A DNA stretch of 64,000 nucleotides, from NCBI GenBank assembly GCA_963921935.1, contig OY998180.1, positions 211,412,744 through 211,476,743 on the forward strand, written 5' to 3'. The notes beneath the pieces are model-generated. The model worked only from the letters and a program-made list of their open reading frames with translations, searched no databases and was not told the origin of the DNA. The DNA comes from Galeruca laticollis. Lineage: Eukaryota > Arthropoda > Insecta > Coleoptera > Chrysomelidae. The translations under genes were made by a program, and so were the position numbers. Each line of letters opens with the position of its first letter. Positions within the stretch are counted from its first letter, which is position 1. Below are positions 34,901-46,900 of this stretch, in pieces.

Positions 34901-37900
34901 TGCCTGCCACAGAAAAAATAAGCATTCATGAACATATTGCTACATTTCCGGTTAAATCATCCCATTATTCCTCAAGAGAGTATCATTATCTTGACTCTAA
35001 TTTAACTGTCAGCTTAATGTACTCAATGTTTATGGAAAAATATCCAGGTTCAAAGATTAAGTATGAATTCTACAACAAAATTTTCAAGGAGGAGTTTGAT
35101 TTGAAGTTTGGTAGGCCGTAAGTTGATACATGCTGCATGTGTGAGAGCCTCTCACTCAAAATTAAAAGTAAGGACTTAAACGAAAATGCTAAAAGGGTGG
35201 CCACTGCTGAAATGTTGGTACACAAGAGGCGTAGCAAGAAATTTTATACTGCTTTGCAAGAGTCGACAAAGAAAAGCAAAGAATCTGACAAACGTGGTAG
35301 CCTTAGCGTTTGACTATATGCAAAATCTACAGCTACCAAAAATTCCGGTGCAAGACTTGTTTTATTTAAGATAATTAACAGTTAGTGTCTTCTGTATTCA
35401 CAACATGAAGACCGATGAAGTCGTTTATTTCATTTACCATGAAGGTACCGCCAAGAAAGGTCCTAATGAAGTGTGTTCTTTCCTTTACCAGTACATAAAA
35501 GACTACATACCTGATAATGTAAGGGAACTGCATCTCTTTAGCGACAACTGTCCAGGCCAAAACAAAAACTATACATTGATAAGAATGTGTCTGTTTTTGA
35601 AAGATTCAGGTCGGTTTGAAAACATACAGCAATATTTTCCAATCAGGGAGCACTCGTTTTTACCTTGCGATAGAGACTTTGGTGTTCTTAAACGCAAGCT
35701 AAAGAAAATCGATCGTGTTTATACTTTCCACCAGTATGTAGAGATTATAGCTAATGCTAGCAGCAAACACAGATTTTTTATTCATGTAGTAGATGGCAGG
35801 AGTGTAATAAATTTTAAGGACTGGTGGCCAAGGATATACAAGAAAACTTCTGTATCAGTCGAAACCTCACAAAGAGGTATACTAAGGGACAGAAAAGTTG
35901 CATTTAATATCAACAGTTTCCATCACTTTTCTTACTGCAAAACTAATGGAAAAGGTGTGGTGGTTGCAAAAGACTATATCAACGGTTTTGTAATAAATAC
36001 ATTTCGTCTAGGGCTTTCTGAAAATGAAGGTCCACCTCAAGAAATTTGTTATCCAACAGGAAAAATTCCCATAAAATCGGACAAAATGGATCACATTAAA
36101 AAATCTGCTAAATATGTGGAAGATTCTACCGAAACAAAGGAATTTTGGGATGAAATTTTCGAATGGCCCATTGTAGAATAACAGAACTTGTAAAATTTGT
36201 GTAGTTTGATTTTATTTTTCCGTGTGTTTTGTGTTAATAAACTGTTACTCACATATTACGTAGCTAATTTTTTTGGTATTTACCATTTATTGCAGAAACG
36301 GTATATGTTTGTCAACTTTGAAGGTCTGTAAGTCTTAAATGATCAAAGCAAAATATTCAAAAAAATTCTGAAAAAGACAGTGTCCCAATATATTTTTGAT
36401 TTGAGCTTCAATTTTTTTCTAATTACTATACACAAGTCCCAGAAACAGTTTTTTTTATTTTTCTCGAAACTTCAGTTTACTGACTTGTACCCTTTCTGCA
36501 ATCAGCGATTCAATTGCACAGTTCGTACAGTTCGTTTTCTACCGGTACTTTGTAAATTTGAATTTGTCCTCATTCTCGCAATCTCCTGTCAATTTGAGAA
36601 AATGTTGTGTGACATGGAAATCTAGGTCGATTTGGATATATTTCTCTATACAAGCGCTCGGAACGTCTACCATTCTTTCTGGCTTCCCTGTATATTAGTT
36701 GTATGTCAGCTATTTATTCAAAAGTATAATCCATCATAACAAAAAGTGTGAAAGTTGCACAAACCAATTTAATTACAAATAATTCATTTTCGTTTTGTCG
36801 TTAAACAAAATGACATTTACCATTTCATTATTGACAGCCATAGCCTACTATACGGAGGAGGCACTGATAGCAAGAATCCATGCAGTTACAGTTATTATTT
36901 CCGGCAATCGCCAGTCTTTCCAAGGTATGCGATTTTCAATGAGAAAACGTTGCAGATTATGTGTAAATGTAAATGGACAAAATTTTGATTATCTTTTGTA
37001 ATTTATTGGCTGCTTAGTTAAAAATTATGTTTGAATGGGACATTATTTAACTTTGTAATTTTCTTATTTTTTGTTGTCATTAATTCTTTTGTTAATAAAA
37101 TCACAAATTTGGAAAAGTATTTTCAACAATCCTCTCTCAATGTTTTATATGCATTGCTGTTTCACAAATTAGTTCCTGTTACATTTTCTAACCATTAGTA
37201 GTTTGGTAGTTATTAAAAAACATTCAAGAAATAGTATATTAAAGTATAAGTGGATAAAGAGGTCTTTCAAACACGCGCGATTTTCCGAGCACGACGGCGT
37301 TTTGGAAGACCAGTTATCCACGAATACTTTTTGCAGAAAAATCCAAATAAGACATTGGTTCACAATGAAAATATACAATTTAAAAACTAATAAAAAAAGT
37401 TGTCATTGATACTTACGTTACTCGAGTTGTTGTTTATACCATAGGGACTTTAAAAAACGCGCGTGTTTGAAAGTTCGATTTAAACACGCTGAGGCGTGCT
37501 TTAAATAGGTAATATGAGGCATCAATAAAAAATTTATTTTTTATCAAAAAGTGATCTTGCAGACTTCATAAAAACATTAAATATCTTGAAAACTACAAAT
37601 TTTTGATATGTAAATTTTATGCGTTTTTCACGTGAAAACTATTGAGGAATACAAAATCAATTAAAAACAAACGGAAAATTCTCCAAAAATGACAAAAATT
37701 TGGTATTCAAGTACCATAGCACCCGTTATCCTGGCTTTTGTGAGCTGAATATCAATAGGGTTCATCTTTGAGACGCTCTGAATAATATACAATCATGAAA
37801 TTGGTAACTTGTATATACTCCGGACGGTGTATCGTGCTAACAAACTGAAACTTCCCCAAAAAGGTCAAAAATATCGTACTTAAAGTACTGTAACACCTGT

Positions 37901-40900
37901 TGTATTGGCTCTGGTGAGCTGAAAATCAATAGGGTTCATCAGTGAGATGCCCTGAATAATATTCAATAATTAAATTGGCGACTTCTTGAACTCCGGAGGC
38001 TGTATCGTGCTAACAAACTGAAATTTCTCAAAAAATGACAAAATGTCGTACTTCAAGTACCATAGCACCCGTTGTACTGGCTCTGATGAACTGAAAATCA
38101 ATAGGGATCATCTGTGACATGTCCTTAACAATACTCGATCATAAAATTGCTGACTTATTGCACTCCGAAGACTGTATCGTGCTAACAAGACATGTAAGGA
38201 AAAGTGGCCGACGACAACGACGACGACATACACACAGGATTTTTTTTTATAAAAACCGTTTTTTCGTGTTGTTGATGGAAAACGTAAAAATAACTCAAAA
38301 AAAAATTCAAAATTCCAACTTTCTTTGGGGTAAACCAATACTTTTCTCGCATATAGAAAGGTTGGGCGGAAAAGTAATAGCTTCAAATGCCAGTGGTGTA
38401 AAAAATGGGAGAGGAAAGGTGACATATTCTCTCAAATGTACACCACTGGATCAAGAATTGAAACATGTTTTTCAATCAAAATATGCCCTTTTATATTTAC
38501 AAACAATCTGTCAAATGGCATATCAATATATTCATCCATTTTAAAGTTATCAAGTTAAAACATTATATTTTTCATAACTTTAACTTTCGAAAAGTAAATG
38601 GGTTGGACCCCTCAATCCCTATATCATTTTATCCAATTTCACGAGAGATGTCTACATGCAAACATTGTAAGTATCATTTGAAAACACCCTGTATATACAG
38701 CGTGTTCATTTAGCCTGTCTACTCCTAGAAATTCATTTCTATTCGCAATATTAAATTATTTTTTGTACCAAAGCAATATTCAAAATACATCAGTGAAAAC
38801 TTTAGACTGAATATTATTTGATTTATGGAGTTGTTTTATGTAGAAAGGCGGAAAAACACTAACTGAATATGTGTAGTACACCTTGCCATAAACTGTACTG
38901 AAATATACTGAGCTAATTTTCAAATAAATTAGGTTATATTATAACAAAAGCAGAAGGATTACGATTCAGTACCGATATTCCGGTTCTACGATATAATACA
39001 CCATTCTCTGAGCAGCAGGCAATACCTACCCATAATAAAGTAAAAATTAAACTGTTGAACAGAACTATACTTGGCTCATAAGATGAAGAGTTGAGCTAAA
39101 TAAAACAAAATGCATGCATATAAACGCCAATAAAATGAGTTGGGTATAATTTCGATGGCAAGGCTGCGCTGAAAGACTTGAATCAAAAATGAAGGAGAAA
39201 GTTACAAAAAGCTTTTTGGTTACTATTTTGCTTTAAAACCTGTGGATTTACCAGAGAAGGCAGCAATCTAATCATAAAAGTGAATAAAAAGGCGTTAGAG
39301 ATCATTGGTGCTTCCAAAACTTGTGTTCTTGAGGCTATCAATTTCCTCGTCCTCACCAATCAGGTAAGAAGACTCCAGAGAATGAAATAATCTTACTAAT
39401 AAGCAAGATTCTTAATACAAGAATCAAATTAATAACTTGATTTATATTACAATTACTCATCAATCACAATTGATAGATTGAAATTACTGACTTTAATTTA
39501 TTGAAACCAGTGTGCAAATAGCTATATTGAACTTGAAGTATGATTTTGTGGGATTCTATTTATTTAGACAGATGCTATTTGTTATTAATAATAAAACTTA
39601 CAAGGAACAGGAGTTAAAGTTGCTTTAAATGCATTTTCTTTTTGCCCTCCAAGTAATAATCGGATATACCCATTAATTCCTGAAGTTAGAATTCTAGGCA
39701 CTGGATTTGCATCATTTATTCGGTTACACAATTTTTCAATTAGTTCAGACATCGGGCTCCCATTATCACGTATCTGAAACATTTTTTGAATTGTTACAAG
39801 GATTTTCCATTCCCTATCTTACAACGCATATGTAGTTTGCATTTTTTTTTGGCTTTGACACTCGTCATTCGGCCAGTCACAACAGGAACAAACTATTAAT
39901 ATATGAAAAAATATATTCACCTCACTCACACCTATCCACACCTAAGAGAAGTTTGCATTTTTGTTTTGTACAAGATTTGTTAACTGTTAACTTGTTGTTA
40001 ATTTTTCGTACCTATACTTACTTATAAATAGTGCGTCCTTTTAGTAATGAATAAATAGATTATTAATTAAATAATAATAATATTGCGGACCCCCCTTCGG
40101 CTAATGATGCCATCACTATTTATTCCAATTTCCGGATTTCCTTTGTTGACGTTGGATAACTAGTTATTTAGAAAATGTGCTGGACAAAAACAAGGTTCAT
40201 CTAAAATCTATGAAAATACTCAACAGTATGTAATTTTGTCGGCGGCAATGCGGCAGAAACTCCATACTGTTACAAAACAGCACACTGGTATAGTCCCTAA
40301 ATCCGACTCGGTCTAAGCCAGGTATTAAAGTTGAAATTATGGCGGATACGCAGGTTTTTTATAACTGTTTACGATTGTGACTATCTTATCTAAACATTGT
40401 TTTTGTGACCAGTCTTATCTAGAAAATGCTAGAAAGCCAATTGTTTTTGAGTAAGCCACAATCTAGAATTATCTAGTGAAAAAGGCACTGATATATAAGG
40501 GACCGACCAGGAAGAGTTTAGTTTAGTTGATAATATGACATCGTGAGATAAACAAGTAAATAAGTGAATATAAATTAGTTAAGTGTTTATATAAATTAGT
40601 TTGAGTGAATATACTGTTGATATAAATTAATAATTATGTGATTAGTTAAGTATATATAAATTAAGTGTTAGTGACTAGTTTAGCGTTTAAATAAATTAGT
40701 AAGTAGCCATACCGTGTGTCTAAAATTTATCCCACCCGTTTACCGTTTGAATAAATAATAAAAACATTACATTGGTGTCAGGTGTGGGGTAATATAAGTA
40801 AATTGTTACGTAAAAATGGCCAAGAGACTATGTGACCTCAAAGTGGCGGAACTAAGAGCAGAATTGGATGATCGTGAATTGGAATCGTCCGGTAAGAAAA

Positions 40901-43900
40901 GTGAATTAGTAGAACGACTTAAAGTGGCACTGGAAAATGACGGCTTTGATCCAGAATCAGCTTTATTTATTGACGAGGCTTCCACCTTAATCTCGTCAAT
41001 TTCTACTAAAATGGACAAGAAGATTTCTGCCATGGAAGAGAATATGGACGAGAAGATTTCTGCTATAGAAGAGAAAATTTCTAGGAATATGAAAAACAAT
41101 ATTTCGGTTATAAAGAACAATATTTCTGCTATGAAGAACGATATATCTGCCGATATCTTATTAATGAAAAACGACATTGCCGCTGACGTTGAAAATGAAA
41201 TTTAGTCTCAAAAATCTGAAATTGAGAATGAGACGACAACGATGGACAAGAAAATCAGGGAGTTAGAAAGAAAGATGACAGATACAAGAACTCAAGACAC
41301 GCCAGCGGAAGAAAAGAAGACCGAGCAAACAAAACCTTGCAAAGACATTGGTAGTTTTACACGAGTCAAAGCCCCAATGTTCGATGGAAAAATGTCGTGG
41401 AACAATTATGTGAAACAGTTTGAAGCAGCCGCTAGAGTGAATAATTGGTCCGACAAGGAGAAAGCAGAGAACTTAACTATCGCGCTTCGGGGAGATGCCT
41501 CAGATGTACTTCAGACGATACCTCTGGAAGTCACGAATGATTTCGAGCAGCTGAAGAAGAGGTTGGACTTGCGATATGGTAACGAAAGTTTGGAACATAT
41601 GTACAGATTTCAGCTGAAGAACCGAAGGCGGAAACGTGACGAAACTCTTCAAGAGTATGAAGTGGATATTGCCCGACTCGTTCGATTTGCTTATCCGTCA
41701 GTACCAGAGAACATCATGGAATGTCTGGGCATCCAGGCCTTTATTGATGGCTTACGTGATCCCGATATGCAGAGGACGCTTTGTTTAGCCCATCCGAAAA
41801 CATTAGTCGACGCATTGACAGCTGCCCTTGAATATGAAGCAGCCACGATAGCTTCGGGATACAACAAAGGTAGGACCATACAGGAAGAAGGGGGCGTCTA
41901 CTTGTTGAAATGTATGGTAGACAAGAAGCCGAAGAAAATAAGGTGCTATAATTCTGGCGAGCTAGAGCAGGCACGCAGTTCGTGTAAGCGTCCTACGACT
42001 CTTGCAAACCAAGAACCTCTTAAATGCAAAGCAGCCACGAATAGCTCGCGGTACAACAAAGGTAGGACCACGCAGGAAGAATATAACGATGACAAACTTG
42101 ACCAGATCGTCAACTTGTTGAAAGGTATGGCAGACAAGAAGCCGAAGAAGATCAAACGCCGGAAGTGTGGCGAGCTAGACAATCTACGTAGTCCATCTAA
42201 CCGCCCCAAGACTCCTGTAACCCAAGAACTCCAGTCACAGGGGAAATCAGACAGGGGTGAACATACAGCTAATGTGAATCACCGAAAAGCCAACACTGCC
42301 TAGACGGTCATGCCCTGTAGACTATTCACAATGCAACAAGTCGAAATCTAAGGGAGTTGCAGTTTCAAGAGTTACAGTAGTCAACGAGGAATGGTCACCC
42401 ACCAGGATCAGGGAAGATCAGGGGAATGATCCTCACCTGAAGATGATCCGGCAATGGAAGGAAGAAAATCGGCGACCTACCTGGCAATAAGTGTCAAGAT
42501 TTTCACCGACACTCAAGGCATATTGAGCCCAGTGGGACTCCCTTGTCCTGGAAGAAGGGCTGTTGAAAAGAGTCCTTGAAAACGATGATGGTTCCGAAAT
42601 GAGGAGACAGCTAGTTATCCCGAGAACAAGAGTAGCTGAAGTACTAAAGAAGTTACACGACAGTTCATCGGGATGTCATCTGGGAGTGAAGAAAACCCTC
42701 CAGCGAATCCGTGAGAGGTTTTATTGGATGAACAGCTCCGATGATGTGAAGGACTGGTGTAAAAAATGTACGACTTGTGCTACGAGTAATGGACCGCATC
42801 GCAAGAGAAAGGCACCCATGAAACAGTACAATGTTGGAAGCCCTTTCGAAAGGATTGCTTTAGATATCGCTGGACCATTTCCGACGACAGAAAATGGTAG
42901 CAAGTACATACTGGTTGTAATGGATTATTTCACAAAGTGGGTGGAAATTTACGCTATCCCGAACCAAGAGGCCACAACTATTGCGGATGTACTGGTGAAA
43001 GAATTTATCAGTCGATATGGAGTGCCCTTGGAAGTCCACAGCGACCAGGGAAGAAATTTCGAAAGTCATCTATTCCAGGAGAATTGCGAGAAGCTGGGAA
43101 TGAAGAAGACCAGGACAACAGCATTACATTCACAGTCACATGGAATGGTCGAGAGAATGAACAGGACAATTGGAAAATACTTGTCCAAAGTAGTATCCAG
43201 CCACCAGAGAGATTGGGACCAGTATCTTTCCCTATTCGCATTGGCTTATCGATCTACCGCCAATGAGTCCACGGGTGAAGCACTTGCGAAAATCCTGTTT
43301 GGACGTGAAATGAGGCTTACTTATGACCAGGAATTTGGCTGTCGCCCTGGAGAAAATCTAGCAGGCGAAGACTACGTGATCCAATTGAGAAGAAGGCTGT
43401 ACGATATTCATGAATTAGTTCGAACAAATCTTCAAGTTGCCAGCGACAGAATGAAAAGTCGATACGACACGCAGGCCACAGAAGGCGGTTTTAAAGAAGG
43501 GTACACAGTATGGTTACACAACCCGACGAGGAGAAAAGGATTTTCTCCAAAATTACAAAAATCCTGGGAAGGTCCATACTTAATCAAGAAAAGGATCAAT
43601 GATGTTATATATCGCATAAGCAAGATCCCAACGGAAAATCAAAAGTAGTTCACCAAAACCGACAAGCGCCATTCGAAGGAGACCATGACCTAGAGGAAGG
43701 AGTAAACCATATTCGAGATGTATCTGACCCTACCTTCGATGAATTTATGGGCGCGTATGGAGGTACCAGGAAAGCTAGATATGGAGTTACTCCAGAACAA
43801 CGACAAGATTTGTTCACTCTCCCGAAAGATTATTCACTGGCATACAACATCCCCGCCCGTCTCAAGAACGCACGAGGGTTGGTATTCGTCTTTCGAAAGA

Positions 43901-46900
43901 AGTTCGGGCAATTAGAAAAACTTGAAGACCAGATTCTAGCCCCTGGCAAGACACTGAAACTGGAACATAATTCGCGTGGTAACTAAAAATGAATTTCAAG
44001 ATCGATCTAGCTATCGCGATCTGTGGGAAACCTACGAGACAATGTGTTGGAATCCAGCGTAAAGAAACTGACTATGCCTAAGATAGCGAGTAACCAGTTG
44101 GATTGGCGAATCATCAGGAACATGGTAGAGATTATCTTTCAAGATACCGGTGTCCAGATATTAATTTGCAGCTACAACCCCCGTTATGAGTATCCGATGA
44201 AGACGGTGCCCTGCTATATCCATAAGATCGGAAAGTGTAGAAATGGGGCCAGTTGCCGATTCAAACATCCAGTCTCGGCTACACAAAAGTTCCAGGAGGA
44301 ACTTCCATTTAAGGAGGGGGTAATGTTACGAAACAACACACTGGTATAGTCCCTAAATCCGACTCTGTCTAAGCCGGTATGAAAGTTAAAATTATGTCGG
44401 ATACGCAGATTTTTTATAACTGTTTACGATTGTGACTATCTTATCTAAACATTGTTTTTGTGACCAGTCTTATCTAGAAAATGCCAGAAAGCCAATTGTT
44501 TTTGAGTAAGCCGCAATCTAGAATTATCTGGTGAAAAAGGCACTGATATATAAGGGACTGGCCAGGAAGAGTTTAGTTTAGTTGATAATTTGACATCGTG
44601 AGATAAACAAGTAAATAAGTGAACATAAATTAGTTAAGTGTTTATATAAATTAGTTTGAGTGAATATACTGTTGATATAAATTAATAATTATGTGATTAG
44701 TTAAGTATATATAAATTAATGTGTTAGTGAGTAGTTTAGTGTTTAAATAAATTAGTCAGTAGCCATACCGTGTGTCTAAAATTTATCCCACCCGTTTACC
44801 GTTTGAATAAATAATAAAAACATTACAATACTGTATTTTCTGGGATAGACCCGGTAGATCATCCGAACTTAGCATATTGGACTTCCTTGTATGGGCTCAT
44901 TTAAAATCTATATAGATTTGCTCTAGATAATTCCACAATATATTGAAAAAATGTTTAGATATTGCTACCATCACCAAAGAAGGAACATATCAATAGGTAT
45001 AAGATACGATAAATATGGAGAAGTGAAAGAATCCTTGTTAGCTATAACAACAACTAGAAAGTTTCTCAATGCAAATGGAATAGATCAAAATAACATTCTT
45101 AGCCAATATTACAATGGGACAAGTCTGACGAGCGGAAAGAAAGTAGGCGTTGCGGCAAGAGTTCAATTAGCTCTACAGAAAAAGGTACCTTACGTGCACT
45201 GTTTTATCCACAAGCTAAACCTAGTTGTAACAAGAGTTATCTCCGATATTGTGATTTTAAGACTTATCTTTGAACAATGCATTAACTTTCATGTGTGGAC
45301 AGGTTTAAAGAGTCACAAAATAAATTAGTTTTAAATAATTTTCAAGAGATATTACGAGTTTTGCAAGAAACTCCACATGAAAAATTCGATGGCGGTATTG
45401 TAGCTAAAAGTGGCTTATGCTCGGTAATGAAAAAAATTGGGTTCCGATTTGCATTGGTTTTAGTTCACAAAATTTTATCATTATTGGAATGTTAAAATAA
45501 CAGTGTTTTTAAATGAAACTCAAGGTCTCTAGTTAATTCCACAATATAATACAAGTTATTGAAAATTCTAAAAAATTGACAATTGTTTCGATAAATCAAT
45601 ATCATCGTCAGAATGACAGAAGTTACATTTCATTTTATGCCTACCTGATGTTTAGTAGTTATTTTTGGCTAGACCAAGAAGTAACCTAACTTGTGATTGG
45701 CTTAATATATGTTTATAGAAAAAAGAAGAAGATGTGATATTACAAATATTGAAGCTTAGATATTATTAGCCCTATGGTGATATCCTGGATATCATTTTTC
45801 CAATTAAGATCAGTATAACTGTGCAATGATATAGAAAACCAGGAAAACTATATCTGCTGATCTTTACAATTATCACTCAAGAAGACAGTTTATTAGTGGA
45901 GAATTCCCTAGATTTAACTGTTCATTGACAACTTCATATTGTGGGTTTCTTAAATGTCTTCTAATTTCCAGTTCTTCAAGGAAATCCAGTTCTTGTTTCT
46001 TTTCACAAATATGCAGTACTTCTAGTTTTGTGTTAGGTGTCAATGAATGATTGGTGTCAATTTCGTTAAAATAACACATTAGAAAGTAGAACAACAGGAC
46101 TGAAAGAAGCAGTTTTAATTACAAAGATAGCAGTAGAAGAAATTCTAAAGCCAAGGAACGAATCCAACTACTTGGATATTTAACAAAGCCTTACATATTT
46201 TGCCACAGCTAGATGAGACTTAAAAGGAAGAGGACAGGGTTCCTAAATGTAAACGGAACCAGATACCCGACTACTTGTTAACCGACTATGTTCCAAGTAC
46301 AAGTACGAGCTATGAAAATAATCTTAAACAGCAGTATATGGAAACTATTGATTTACTTCTTACTGAATTTGACAAAAGATTTGATGAAAATGACGAGTTA
46401 ATTACAGCGATTTCAAGTGATGACTAGTTGGATGCGAGGCTGATAAAGAGGACAAGTCCAATAAAGTGCATTATGTACGAGTAGCATACAATATTTTATG
46501 TTGGCCTGCATATTTACTAAAATATTCAGTAGAATCCCCTTGTTCTAAATTAACCCTTTTTACTTGGGCTAATTAGAGGGAATGTAGGGTATCTGGTTTT
46601 GCGAAGGACCACTACGGCCGTTTGTCACTGAAGTAACGATGAACCGTAGAATGAAATTAAAACACTGATATCACGTTATGATTTATATTGTCATGAAGTT
46701 ATAATTTATTTCTTTTGCGTCGACAATTAAGACTTCACTTATTATTTACGCGATAACTGAGAGTATGTTGCACATACTTCGATGATTTATTAAATGATTA
46801 AAGCTTAAGGACACATGGTTGTTCCCCGTATCAAAACGCCGGGTGATTTTACGAAGTGAGGTACCTTGTTGTACCACGTTGTATGATGAAAAGAGGAAAG

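Larger units (their letters stand above)
33189..36735 (-). pseudogene. Tc3/mariner-type transposase, split by another transposon
   Basis: The N-terminus lies at 36735-36516 (minus): an early stop, then RSERLYREIYPNRPRFPC and TGRKRTVRTVQL. After the 34051-36511 insertion it continues at 34046 with KEAVLDRIENRSDFSTHTIG, FVLFTNEAKFTREGIF, DNVWFQHDGAVHYSLA, ARSPD, a TGA stop near 33395, then FFLWGYMKSLVYD and MRKRCRLCVNVNGQHFEHLL. The first catalytic Asp is Asn. Frameshifts near 33670 and several stops make it inactive. Confidence 0.88.
31536..38693 (-). mobile_element. Tc3/mariner-type element with about 1.8-kb inverted ends
   Basis: Outer tips read TACAGGGTGTTTTCAAATGA on both ends (right end inverted), with TA at 31534-31535 and 38694-38695 as target duplication. 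The arms are about 31536-33345 and 36855-38693. Each contains the last ~50 codons of the transposase, so the inverted repeat has swallowed the gene's 3' end. A 2,461-bp transposon is inserted in the transposase; without it the element would be about 4.7 kb. Both arms hold a satellite cassette, but at different positions. Confidence 0.85.
40268..44827 (+). mobile_element. Gypsy-type LTR retrotransposon with SAP-Gag and macrodomain-CCCH module
   Basis: Two 504-bp LTRs (40268-40771 and 44324-44827) start TGTTAC and end ATTACA, and ATAC flanks the element (40264-40267 and 44828-44831). Order: LTR, primer site, Gag (40816-42303), a large deletion, end of the polymerase linker and integrase (42410-43648), macrodomain-like and CCCH regions (43690-44349), purine tract, LTR. 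At 4,560 bp it lacks protease, reverse transcriptase and RNase H, so it is non-autonomous. By eye the LTRs differ at roughly 20 places, about 4 percent, so it is not very young. It lies in the intron inside CUB F. Confidence 0.93.
44840..46430 (+). pseudogene. ZMYM1/hAT-type transposase relic, broken in pieces
   Basis: Piece 1 (44951-45328): ILSQYYNGTSLTSGKKVGVA, then VPYVHCFIHKLNLVV, like the RNase-H-like core of zinc finger MYM-type 1/hAT proteins. Piece 2 (45295-45495): EILRVLQETPHEKFDGG and further alpha-helical core. Piece 3 (about 46240-46425): PDYLLTDYVPSTSTSYENNL, then LLLTEFDKRFDENDELIT. Between pieces 2 and 3 lies a Penelope fragment. Stops and shifts abound. Confidence 0.7.

Noticed and set aside
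34471..36181. Considered as a domesticated host gene.
   Set aside because: Exact inverted ends, an AATT duplication and several stops show that it is a decayed transposon gene.
40806..41177. 123-codon minus frame rich in Ser, Ile and Phe.
   Set aside because: It is a shadow of the coiled-coil part of Gag.
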